Origin: Lysobacter sp. MMG2
GTDB taxonomy: Bacteria; Pseudomonadota; Gammaproteobacteria; Xanthomonadales; Xanthomonadaceae
NCBI RefSeq assembly: GCF_016735495.2
Contig: NZ_JAERQY020000001.1
Span: forward strand, 1,364,001 to 1,428,000
DNA length: 64,000 nucleotides
Reading direction: 5' to 3'
Positions 9,812 to 17,316 of the stretch are shown in pieces (position 1 is the stretch's first letter; each line of letters starts with the position of its first letter). The notes beneath the pieces were generated by a model that did not search any database, was not told the DNA's origin, and saw nothing but the letters and a program-made list of their open reading frames with translations. A program made the position numbers and the translations under genes.

Positions 9812-9848
9812 ACGAAGAGGGCGCGGTGCGAACCGCGCCCTTCTTCGT
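9812..9848. terminator. Terminator hairpin after the nuclease gene
   Basis: acgaagagggcgcggt and accgcgcccttcttcgt pair over about 16 bp (one bulge) around a GCGA loop, 13 bp past the stop codon. The arms themselves supply a T-rich 3' side. Confidence 0.75.
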
Positions 9849-10162
9849 TGCAGGCCCGCGCATTCAGGCGATTCGCGGCCGCGTCCATACCGCTGCGTCG
9901 GGCGGCGTCTACCGTCTTTCCCGCAAAGTTGCATGCCGCACCGCGCAACGGCCCTTAACGCGAGCTTGGTTATGATTCGCGCACCAGCGTGTCGGCGCGG
10001 CCCTTGATTGGCCGTCTGCCGACACCTCGGAGCCAGGCCGGGCGCATGCCCGACCCAGCCTTCCGAACGGTCCCTGCCGGCACTGGATCCGGGATGCGGC
10101 CGCTTCGGGCTCCCCCTGCTTAAAACAGGCACTTTCCAGGCATCTCAGTCAGGACTCCCGCG
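9849..10162 (+). other. Leader region of the bkd operon with nested stem-loop
   Basis: No gene is apparent in this stretch. It holds a candidate -10 element TATGAT (9971-9976) preceded by T, and then a strong nested hairpin at 9989-10025: GTGTCGGC pairs with GCCGACAC and encloses CGGCC/GGCCG around a 7-base loop. A smaller hairpin (gggc-gcat-gccc) follows near 10040-10055. About 180 nt of transcript would precede the E1-alpha start. Possible attenuator, riboswitch-like leader or small RNA; function unknown. Confidence 0.45.
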
Positions 10163-11233
10163 ATGACGGTCGCCGCGACCTTCGAAATCGAATACCTGCA
10201 ATACCTCGGCCAGGACGGCACGCCCGTCGCCGAGCTCCCCGCCGCGTTCCGCGACCCGAAGGCGCTGCTGCCTGCGTTCGAGCAGATGCTGTTCGTGCGC
10301 ACCTTCGACAGCAAGGCCATCGCGCTGCAGCGCACCGGCAAGCTGGGAACGTACGCCAGCTGCCTGGGCCACGAAGCCACGCATGTCGGTATCGGCGCCT
10401 CGATGCAGCCCGACGACGTGTTCGCGCCCAGCTACCGCGAGTACGGCGCGCAGTTCATGCGCGGCGTGCTGCCGCGAGAAGTGCTGCTGTACTGGGGCGG
10501 CGACGAACGCGGCAACGACTTCTCCGGCCCGAAGCAGGATTACGCCTGGTGCGTGCCGATCTCCACGCAGTGCCTGCATGCCGCCGGCGCCGCGCTGAAA
10601 TTCAAGCTGATGAAGCAGAAGCAGTTGGCCGTGGCGTGCTGCGGCGACGGCGGTTCGTCGAAGACGGACTTCTACGCCGCGCTCAATTCCGCCGGCGCCT
10701 ACCAGCTGCCGCTGATCCTGTGCGTGGTCAACAACGGCTGGGCGATCTCGGTTCCGCGTTCGGCGCAGACCGGCGCCAAGACGCTGGCGCAGAAGGGCCT
10801 GGCCGGCGGCCTGCACTGCCTGCAGGTGGACGGCAACGACCTGATCGCCGTGCTGGAAGGCATGCGTCGTGCCAGCGAACGCGCGCGCAACGGCGAAGGC
10901 GGCAGCGTGATCGAGTTCATGACCTATCGCCTGCACGATCACACCACCGCCGACGATGCACGCCGCTATCGCGACGAGAGCGAAGTGAAGGACGCCTGGA
11001 CGCGCGAACCCATCGCGCGCCTGCGCACCTACCTCACCGCACAGGGCGTGTGGAGCGACGAGGAAGAGAAGGCCTGGGCCGAGGAATGCGCCAAGAAGGT
11101 CGACGTCGAGATCAACGCCTACCTCGAAACGCCCGTGCAGCCGGTAGAAGCAATGTTCGATTACCTCTACGCCGATCCGCCGCCGGACCTGCTGGCGCAA
11201 CGCGCCTTCGCGCTCGCGCAGGAGGGCCGCTGA
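10163..11233 (+). CDS. 2-oxoacid dehydrogenase E1 component, alpha subunit (branched-chain type)
   Basis: A 356-residue ThDP-dependent E1-alpha subunit. The thiamine-diphosphate motif is clear: CCGDGGSSKTDFYAAL to CVVNNGWAI (GDG-X~27-NN). The phosphorylation-loop region SVPRSAQTGAKT and the HDHTTADDARRYR segment fit branched-chain/pyruvate E1-alpha of the heterotetrameric class. It decarboxylates a 2-oxoacid and passes the acyl group to the E2 lipoyl arm. Branched-chain substrates are likely because this family uses single-chain AceE for pyruvate and makes abundant iso-branched fatty acids; that is inference. Its stop overlaps the E1-beta start (TGATG). Confidence 0.92.
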   Translation: MTVAATFEIEYLQYLGQDGTPVAELPAAFRDPKALLPAFEQMLFVRTFDSKAIALQRTGKLGTYASCLGHEATHVGIGASMQPDDVFAPSYREYGAQFMRGVLPREVLLYWGGDERGNDFSGPKQDYAWCVPISTQCLHAAGAALKFKLMKQKQLAVACCGDGGSSKTDFYAALNSAGAYQLPLILCVVNNGWAISVPRSAQTGAKTLAQKGLAGGLHCLQVDGNDLIAVLEGMRRASERARNGEGGSVIEFMTYRLHDHTTADDARRYRDESEVKDAWTREPIARLRTYLTAQGVWSDEEEKAWAEECAKKVDVEINAYLETPVQPVEAMFDYLYADPPPDLLAQRAFALAQEGR

Positions 11234-12261
11234 TGAACGCCGAAGACAAGAAGAAGGTCGAAGCGGCCAAAGCAGCGACACCGACCGCCATCACACTGAT
11301 CGAAGCAATCACGCAGGCGCTGGCCTACGAGATGCGCGTCGACGACAAGGTGCTGGTGCTGGGTGAGGACGTGGGCGTCAACGGCGGCGTGTTCCGCGCC
11401 ACCGCCGGCCTGCAGCAGCAGTTCGGTTCCGAACGCGTGCTCGACACGCCGCTGGACGAAACCACCATCGCCGGCCTCACCGTCGGTCTTGCATCGCAGG
11501 GCATGAAGCCGGTCGCCGAGTCGCAGTTCGACGGCTTCGTCTACCCGATGGTGGACCACATCATCTGCCATGCCGCGCGCTTCCGTTACCGCACGCGCGG
11601 TCGCCTCACCTGCCCGATGGTGCTGCGCGTGCCGTGGGGCGGCGGCATCCGCGCGCCGGAGCATCACAGCGAAGCCAACGAAGCGATCTTCACCAACGTG
11701 CCCGGTTTGCGCGTGGTGATGCCGTCCTCGCCGGCGCGCGCGTACGGCCTGCTGCTTGCCGCGATCCGCGACCCGGATCCGGTGATCTTCATGGAGCCCA
11801 AGCGCATCTATCGCCAGTACAAGGAAGTGGTGCCCGACGACGGCGAAGCGCTGCCGCTGGACGTGTGTTACGTGCTGCGCGACGGCACCGACGTGACGCT
11901 GGTGACGTGGGGCGCGCAGGTCAAGGAATCGCTGGAAGCCGCCGAGAAGCTGGCGGGCGAAGGCATCAGCGCCGAGGTCATCGACGTCGCCACGCTGCGC
12001 CCGCTCGACTTCGCCACCATCGCCGAATCGGTCAGCCGCACCGGCCGTTGCGTGATCGTGCACGAGGCGCCGAAGACCGCCGGTTTCGGCGCCGAAATCG
12101 CCGCACGCCTGGCCGAGGAATCGATGTTCGACCTGCTCGCGCCGGTGGAGCGCGTGACCGGCTACGACACGCACATCCCGCTGTTCCGCCTGGAAATGAA
12201 GTACCTGCCCAGCGTCGAACGCATCGTCGCGGCGGCCAAGCGCACTCTGGCGGCGAGCTGA
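11233..12261 (+). CDS. 2-oxoacid dehydrogenase E1 component, beta subunit (branched-chain type)
   Basis: A 342-residue E1-beta partner, start ATG 11233 overlapping the alpha stop. Typical transketolase-like pyrimidine-domain sequences are VLVLGEDVGVNGGVFRAT, RVLDTPLDETTIAGLTVGLA and SQFDGFVYPMVDHI; the C-terminal domain has VTLVTWGAQVKESL and HEAPKTAGFGAEIAARL. With the alpha subunit it forms the a2b2 E1 heterotetramer. An unusual lysine-rich N-terminal stretch (MNAEDKKKVEAAKAA) precedes the conserved start. Translationally coupled to E1-alpha. Confidence 0.93.
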   Translation: MNAEDKKKVEAAKAATPTAITLIEAITQALAYEMRVDDKVLVLGEDVGVNGGVFRATAGLQQQFGSERVLDTPLDETTIAGLTVGLASQGMKPVAESQFDGFVYPMVDHIICHAARFRYRTRGRLTCPMVLRVPWGGGIRAPEHHSEANEAIFTNVPGLRVVMPSSPARAYGLLLAAIRDPDPVIFMEPKRIYRQYKEVVPDDGEALPLDVCYVLRDGTDVTLVTWGAQVKESLEAAEKLAGEGISAEVIDVATLRPLDFATIAESVSRTGRCVIVHEAPKTAGFGAEIAARLAEESMFDLLAPVERVTGYDTHIPLFRLEMKYLPSVERIVAAAKRTLAAS

Positions 12262-12273
12262 GGCGCGCCGCGC

Positions 12274-12636
12274 ATGCGCCACGCACGCGTCGTCGTATCG
12301 CACCACGCCCCGGACCGCACGCCGGTCCGGGTCGCGCGCGGCGATGCCGTGCACCTGGGCGAACGCGACAAGGATTGGCCGGAGTTCGTGTGGACGACCA
12401 TCGCCGAAGGCCATGAAGGCTGGGTGCCGGCAAAGCTGTTCAACCGCGAACAAGGGCCCGCAACCGCGCTGGACGACTACGACGCGCGCGAACTCGACGC
12501 CCAGGCCGACGAAGTGCTGACCCTGCATTACGAACTCGCCGGCTGGTGGTGGGCGCAGAATGCCCTCGGCCACCAGGGCTGGATTCCGGCGCGCGCGCTC
12601 GACCTGCTCGACGACGACGACGGCGAGGACGCATGA
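12274..12636 (+). CDS. Tandem SH3-domain protein within the E1-E2 operon
   Basis: A 120-residue acidic protein with two variant SH3-like halves: residues ~15-60 (PVRVARGDAVHLGERD, WTTIAEGHEGWVPAKLF) and ~62-112 (ARELDAQADEVLTLHYEL, WWWAQNALGHQGWIPARAL). Each has the SH3 pattern of an ALxxY-like start and a GxxGWxPA end. The Asp-rich C-terminus is DDDDGEDA. It starts 12 bp after the E1-beta stop and ends 99 bp before E2, so it is co-transcribed with the dehydrogenase genes. No signal peptide. A role as assembly or docking factor for the complex is only a guess. Confidence 0.8.
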   Translation: MRHARVVVSHHAPDRTPVRVARGDAVHLGERDKDWPEFVWTTIAEGHEGWVPAKLFNREQGPATALDDYDARELDAQADEVLTLHYELAGWWWAQNALGHQGWIPARALDLLDDDDGEDA

Positions 12637-12735
12637 CCGTCCGGCGCCTGCGGCTTACGTTCAAGACCTGAAAACCCGGGCGCGGCGCGCGTGGCGCGAC
12701 GGCCCTTCACCGCACTCCAACGAGACACGACCCGT

Positions 12736-14127
12736 ATGGCGAACGCAAAGAAGACCTTCTTCCTCCCCGACCTCGGCGAGGGCCTGCCCGACGCGACGAT
12801 CGTCGAGTGGTACGTGAAGGAAGGCGACACGATCCGTCTTGACGACAACCTGGTGTCGATGGAGACCGCCAAGGCCGTGGTCGACGTGCCCTCGCCCGTG
12901 TCGGGCAAGGTGGTCAAGCTGGCCGGCGGTCCGGGCGACATCATCGTCACCGGCAAGATGCTGGCGGAGTTCGAGATCGATCCGTCCATGCCGCAGCGCG
13001 CCGAAGGCCAGGACACCGGTCATCACCACGGCGCCGGAAGCCATGCGCCTGACGACGGCGACAAGGTCGTCGCCTCCGACGAAGGCGGCACGATCAGCGA
13101 CGCAGGCGAGCCGGCGCCCAAGGGCGAGGCGCGCGCGGATTCGGGCACGGTGGTCGGCGCGATGCAGAGCTCCGATGCGGTGCGCAGCGAACAGGCGGTC
13201 GCGGTGGGCGGCGTCAAGGCGATGCCCGCCGTGCGCGCACTGGCTCGCAAGATGGGCGTGGACCTCTCGCGCGTGCGCGCCACCGGCAGCGACGGCGTGG
13301 TGACGATGGACGATGTGAAGCGCGCCGCCGCCGACGGTTCGGCCAAGGCCGGCGCCGCGCCGGTCGTACGCGCCGCCGATCGCGCCGTGGCCGCTGCACC
13401 GACACCCGCTCCCGCACCGCAGGCCGCGCGCAGCACGCTGTCGCAGGCCGGCAAGCCGATGCGCACACAGCCGCCGGGCGTGGCCGCCAGCGGCCAGCCG
13501 GAGCAGCTCAAGGGCGTGCGCCGCAACATGGCGCGCGTGATGGCAGACGCGCACGCGAAGGTCGTGCCGACCACGCTGTGCGACGACGCCGACCTGCACG
13601 CATGGATCGGCAAGCAGGACATCACCGCGCGCCTGGTTCGCGCGATCGTCGCCGCATGCAAGACCGTGCCGGCGCTCAACGCGTGGTTCGACGGCGACAC
13701 GCTGACCCGCACCCTGCATCCGCAGGTGGACATCGGCATCGCGGTGGACACCGAGGACGGCCTGTTCGTCCCGGCGCTGCGCAATGCCGACATGCTCGAC
13801 GGCGCCGGCGTGCGCGGCGCGATCCAGCGCTTGCGCGCGCAGGTGGAGGACCGCACGATCCCGGCGTCGGAACTCAGCGGTTACACGATCTCGCTGTCGA
13901 ACTTCGGCATGTTCGCCGGCCGCTACGCGACGCCGGTGGTGGTGCCGCCGTGCGTGGCGATCATCGGCGCGGGCAAACTCAGCCACGACGTCGTCGCCGT
14001 GATGGGCGGTATCGAAGTGCATCGCCGCATGCCGATCTCGCTCACCTTCGACCACCGCGCCTGCACGGGCGGCGAAGCGGCACGCTTCCTGAAGGCGCTG
14101 CTGGACGACATGGCATCGCCGAACTGA
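12736..14127 (+). CDS. Dihydrolipoamide acyltransferase (E2) of the branched-chain 2-oxoacid dehydrogenase
   Basis: A 463-residue E2 starting at ATG 12736 (MANAKKTFFLPDLGEG). One N-terminal lipoyl domain with lipoyl-lysine K46 in SMETAKAVVDV, a peripheral subunit-binding domain at ~162-196 (MPAVRALARKMGVDLSRVRATGSDG), an Ala/Pro linker and a C-terminal acyltransferase core (~235-463). The catalytic motif usually written HRxxDG reads DHRACTGGEAARF (His ~440), with Thr where Asp is normal. It transfers the acyl group from E1 to CoA. No E3 gene follows, so lipoamide dehydrogenase must be encoded elsewhere. Confidence 0.93.
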   Translation: MANAKKTFFLPDLGEGLPDATIVEWYVKEGDTIRLDDNLVSMETAKAVVDVPSPVSGKVVKLAGGPGDIIVTGKMLAEFEIDPSMPQRAEGQDTGHHHGAGSHAPDDGDKVVASDEGGTISDAGEPAPKGEARADSGTVVGAMQSSDAVRSEQAVAVGGVKAMPAVRALARKMGVDLSRVRATGSDGVVTMDDVKRAAADGSAKAGAAPVVRAADRAVAAAPTPAPAPQAARSTLSQAGKPMRTQPPGVAASGQPEQLKGVRRNMARVMADAHAKVVPTTLCDDADLHAWIGKQDITARLVRAIVAACKTVPALNAWFDGDTLTRTLHPQVDIGIAVDTEDGLFVPALRNADMLDGAGVRGAIQRLRAQVEDRTIPASELSGYTISLSNFGMFAGRYATPVVVPPCVAIIGAGKLSHDVVAVMGGIEVHRRMPISLTFDHRACTGGEAARFLKALLDDMASPN

Positions 14128-14134
14128 TACACAC

Positions 14135-14219
14135 GTAGCCCGGGGAAGCACAGCGCACCCGGGTCTCTCGCCGGAAGGCGCGCAACGCCCCGGGTGCGGC
14201 TTCGCCTTACCCGGGCTAC
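14135..14219. repeat. Intergenic inverted repeat (REP-like)
   Basis: GTAGCCCGGG (14135-14144) and CCCGGGCTAC (14210-14219) are exact reverse complements flanking GC-rich arms (CGCACCCGGG and CCCGGGTGCG). This is the layout of extragenic palindromes between bacterial genes. Only this copy was seen in the window. It could also act as a transcription barrier after the E2 gene. Confidence 0.65.
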
Positions 14220-14333
14220 ATGAGTCGCGTGGCTGCGTGTAGTCGGGAGAAGAACGGCTTGCGCCACTGCTGACATGACCCTGTCAGCAGCTGCGTTACA
14301 AGGTGCAGTACGTCCTTCCACAGGAGTCTCGCC

Positions 14334-14720
14334 ATGGCCCATCGCAGCCGTCTTGCCGGTTTCATCATCGACTGCAACACGGACAACCTCGACGCCGCGG
14401 CGGATTTCTGGGCGCAGGCGCTGGGCGTCACCATCGCCGATCGCAATGCGGGCGACGAAACCTGCGAATACCAGCAGTTCGGCGACACGCCGGGCGATCT
14501 GTACATCGAGGTGCAGAAGGTCGAGCACCCTTCGCGCGTGCATCTGGACATCGAGTCCGATGACATCGACGCGGAAGCCGAGCGCCTGGTGAAGCTCGGC
14601 GCGAAGAAGGTCGCGTTCGTGAAGCGCTGGTGGGTGATGGAAGCGCCGACGGGACAGCGCTTCTGCGTGGTGCGGATGAAGCAGCCGGAGATTCGCTCGA
14701 CGCCGAACGAGTGGGCGTAG
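14334..14720 (+). CDS. VOC-family (glyoxalase-like) protein
   Basis: A 128-residue single-module VOC protein: LAGFIIDCNTDNLDAAADFW opens the first beta-alpha-beta-beta unit, DLYIEVQKVEHPSRVHLDIESDD the second, and EAPTGQRFCVVRMKQP closes the fold. This is a glyoxalase/bleomycin-resistance-like enzyme or binding protein of unknown substrate. The start is ATG 14334, preceded by ACAGGAG at good spacing. It stands alone between the E2 gene and a convergent diguanylate cyclase gene. Confidence 0.82.
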   Translation: MAHRSRLAGFIIDCNTDNLDAAADFWAQALGVTIADRNAGDETCEYQQFGDTPGDLYIEVQKVEHPSRVHLDIESDDIDAEAERLVKLGAKKVAFVKRWWVMEAPTGQRFCVVRMKQPEIRSTPNEWA

Positions 14721-14756
14721 GCAGGCCGCTTGCGCTGCACTGCCGCGTGGCCTGCC

Positions 14757-15857
14757 TCACCCCAACATCGGCGTGTCGTCCACCACCACGCGATCGCGTC
14801 CGTTCGCTTTCGCCTTGTAGAGCGCCTGGTCGGCGCGGTCGAATACCTGCTCCGACCAGTCGCGTGTCGGCTCGCCCGCCGCAAGCCCGATCGACACCGT
14901 AAGCGCAAAGGGCAACGGTGCAGCCGCGATGCGCTGGCGAATCCGTTCGGCCACCTGCACCGCCTGCGCCAGGCGCGTGTCGGGCAACAGGATCAGGAAC
15001 TCCTCGCCGCCGTACCGCACGGCGATGTCGCCCTCGCGTATCGACGCGGCGACGGCGTCCGCCACCGCGCGCAATGCGCGATCGCCGAGCAGGTGGCCGT
15101 GGCGATCGTTGACGTCCTTGAAGTGATCGACGTCGAGCAGCATCAACGTGTACGGCGCCTGCTGCAGCTGGCGCATCGCGTCGGGATTCTCGCGCAGTTG
15201 CGCCAGTGCGGCACGGTTGAGCAGGCCCGTCAGCGCGTCGTGCGTGGCGCTGTGCTGGAGCAGATCATTGCGGCGTTGCAGGTCGGCGCGCGCATCTTCC
15301 AGTCGCTGCGCGAACGCCTCGCGCTCGGACAGCAGACGACGTTGCTCCAGCGCGTACCGGCGCAGTTCGAGCAGGTGCTGCGTCTGCCGCGCCAGCACTT
15401 CCAGTCCCTCGCGCTGCGCGTCGGTGAGCGTGCGCGGCTTGTTGTCGAGCACGCACACCACGCCGAGCGCCTGGCCGTCGGGACTGAGCAGCGGCACGCC
15501 GGCATAGAAGCGCAGCGCATCACCGTCCACGCGCAGCGATGGCCGCGGCAGTTCGGGATGATGATGCAGGTCTTCCACCACCAGCATGCGGTCGGGCTGG
15601 CGGATCGCGCGGTCGCAGATCGCTTCGCTGCGTGCGGTCTCGCGCACGTCCAGGCCGATCTGCGCCTTGAACCATTGGCGATCGTGGTCGATCAGCGAGA
15701 TCGCAGCCGCCGGCGCATCGCACAACGTCACGGCCAGGCGGACGATGTCGTCGTAGGCCTGCTCCGCCACCGTGCCCACGACCGCATAGGCGTCCAGCGC
15801 GGCCTGTCGGCGCGCCTCGTCAGGCGGGGTTGGCGGGAGCAGGCGGAGGGCGGACAT
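14757..15857 (-). CDS. GAF-GGDEF diguanylate cyclase
   Basis: A 366-residue soluble enzyme making c-di-GMP from GTP. A GAF domain fills residues ~25-165 (AAISLIDHDRQWFKAQIGLD, LRFYAGVPLLSPDGQALGVVCVLD), a coiled coil ~165-200 and a GGDEF domain ~203-366. The active site is GGEEF at 283-287, and an inhibitory I-site RxxD (REGD, 274-277) lies five residues upstream, so product inhibition is expected. No membrane segment. The start is ATG 15857 (MSALRLLPPTPP) rather than the longer in-frame opening. The GAF ligand is unknown. Confidence 0.92.
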   Translation of the reverse strand: MSALRLLPPTPPDEARRQAALDAYAVVGTVAEQAYDDIVRLAVTLCDAPAAAISLIDHDRQWFKAQIGLDVRETARSEAICDRAIRQPDRMLVVEDLHHHPELPRPSLRVDGDALRFYAGVPLLSPDGQALGVVCVLDNKPRTLTDAQREGLEVLARQTQHLLELRRYALEQRRLLSEREAFAQRLEDARADLQRRNDLLQHSATHDALTGLLNRAALAQLRENPDAMRQLQQAPYTLMLLDVDHFKDVNDRHGHLLGDRALRAVADAVAASIREGDIAVRYGGEEFLILLPDTRLAQAVQVAERIRQRIAAAPLPFALTVSIGLAAGEPTRDWSEQVFDRADQALYKAKANGRDRVVVDDTPMLG

Positions 15858-15966
15858 GGGCGGCGCCAAAAGGTCGCTCAGGCTACTCTCCGGCCCGGTC
15901 GCGACCCGTGACGCGCACCACAACCTGCGCGGCTGCGGCCCGCTTGTTCAGCCTTCCGGGCCGGTT

Positions 15967-16926
15967 TCAGCGAACCTGAACGGGCCGGCGTGGCGCGGTC
16001 TCGCGCGCCAGCCAGATTTCCAGTCCCTGGGCGTTGAGTTCGATGTCCATCGCCAGCAGCTCGGCCGCTTCCTGCGCCGTAAGCGGTGCACCGTGCGCAG
16101 TGGCGCGTTCAACGTAGAGGTGCGTCAGCGATTGGACGAGGCGTTCGTGACGATCCGCATGGCCGTGCGCGGCGTGCGCCAGTGCCACCATCGCGTCGAT
16201 CTGCGCGATCAGGTCGTGCGCCAGACGCGCCACGTCACCGACGCGGCCGTAATGCGTGAGATGCATCGCGACCGGATCGCGCGACAGCATGGCGCGTATG
16301 GAGGCCTTCAACGGCTCGGGTTCGAACTGCACCGGCGATGTCGTGGGAATCACGAACGGCTCGCCGCGTGCATTGTCGAACTCGCGATACGAGAGGCCGA
16401 AGGTGTCGCCGGTGAACCAGCTGCGGCTGCGTTCGTCCCACACGCACACGTGGTGGCGCGCATGACCGGGCGTGTCGATGCACAGCAGCGGACGACCGGC
16501 GAGGTCGACGGTGTCACCGTCGTGCAGCTCGCGCACGCGCGCGGCGTCGACGGGCACGATCTCGCCGTAGCTGCGCGCCATTTCGGCTTCGCCGTACACG
16601 GCCGTTGCGCCAGCGACGAGGCGCTCGGGGTCGATCATGTGCGGCGCACCGCGCGGATGCACGGCGAGTCGCGCGTTCGGCAACGCGCGCATCAATGCGC
16701 CGGCACCGCCAGCATGATCGAGGTGCACGTGGGTGAGGATGAGCCAGTCCACGTCCTCCGGACGAAGGCCCTGCCACGACAACGCATCGAGCATCGCCGG
16801 AAGCGAATGCTGCGTGCCGCAATCGACATAGGCACCACGGCCGTGCTCCACGATCAGGTACGCGGCATCGAAATACGGTCGATGGAATCCGGTGTCGATG
16901 GTGACGATGCCGTGCGCGTCATTCAT
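15967..16926 (-). CDS. Metallo-beta-lactamase-fold hydrolase
   Basis: A 319-residue MBL-fold protein with the zinc motif HVHLDH (66-71), a later PGHARHH and TGDTFGLSYREF, and HLTHYGRVGD supplying the last metal histidine. It is of the glyoxalase II/lactonase-like type; the substrate cannot be read. ATG 16926 is chosen because GGAG lies 8 bases upstream; a GTG at 16935 in the same frame is too close to that site. The C-terminal third is helical and conserved-looking (AHDLIAQIDAMVALAHAA). Confidence 0.87.
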   Translation of the reverse strand: MNDAHGIVTIDTGFHRPYFDAAYLIVEHGRGAYVDCGTQHSLPAMLDALSWQGLRPEDVDWLILTHVHLDHAGGAGALMRALPNARLAVHPRGAPHMIDPERLVAGATAVYGEAEMARSYGEIVPVDAARVRELHDGDTVDLAGRPLLCIDTPGHARHHVCVWDERSRSWFTGDTFGLSYREFDNARGEPFVIPTTSPVQFEPEPLKASIRAMLSRDPVAMHLTHYGRVGDVARLAHDLIAQIDAMVALAHAAHGHADRHERLVQSLTHLYVERATAHGAPLTAQEAAELLAMDIELNAQGLEIWLARETAPRRPVQVR

Positions 16927-17004
16927 GCCATGCACTCCATGGAGGACGGGGTCCAGTCTAGGTCGCAGGCCGTGGCGCGGCGATGCGGCCTTTGTCGCAG
17001 GCCG

Positions 17005-17316
17005 TCAGTGACGCCGACGCAGCCAGCGGCGGCGCACGAAGAAGGCCACCGTGAGCACCGCCAGGAACACGCCATAACCGACCGCCGTGGCGAGGATCTG
17101 CTGCCACATCTTGCCGTACGTCGGATCGGCGTTCTCGTGCGACCAGTACAGGCTGAGCAGGAAGGCGGTGAACGCAAGCAGCAGCGCGGTGCAGTCGAAA
17201 AGCTTGCGCGAAGCCGTGCGCGGCTTGCGCGGGAACATCCAGTACAACGCGCCCAGGATCGCGAACCACGGCAGGAACAGGATCAGCGCGAGGTTGAGCT
17301 CGATGAGCGGGTTCAT
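17005..17316 (-). CDS. Small membrane protein coupled to trpS
   Basis: A 103-residue protein with three predicted membrane helices (~7-27, 43-61, 77-95) and a basic tail RRRWLRRRH. Its ATG overlaps the trpS stop by four bases (ATGA), so it is translationally coupled to the synthetase gene upstream. I recognise no family; the reading is supported by hydrophobicity pattern and coupling only. Confidence 0.72.
   Translation of the reverse strand: MNPLIELNLALILFLPWFAILGALYWMFPRKPRTASRKLFDCTALLLAFTAFLLSLYWSHENADPTYGKMWQQILATAVGYGVFLAVLTVAFFVRRRWLRRRH

Noticed and set aside
6446-10132. A 1228-codon minus-strand frame
   Set aside because: It is the GC-driven shadow of the secreted nuclease gene, with biased Arg/Ala/Gly composition and no motifs.
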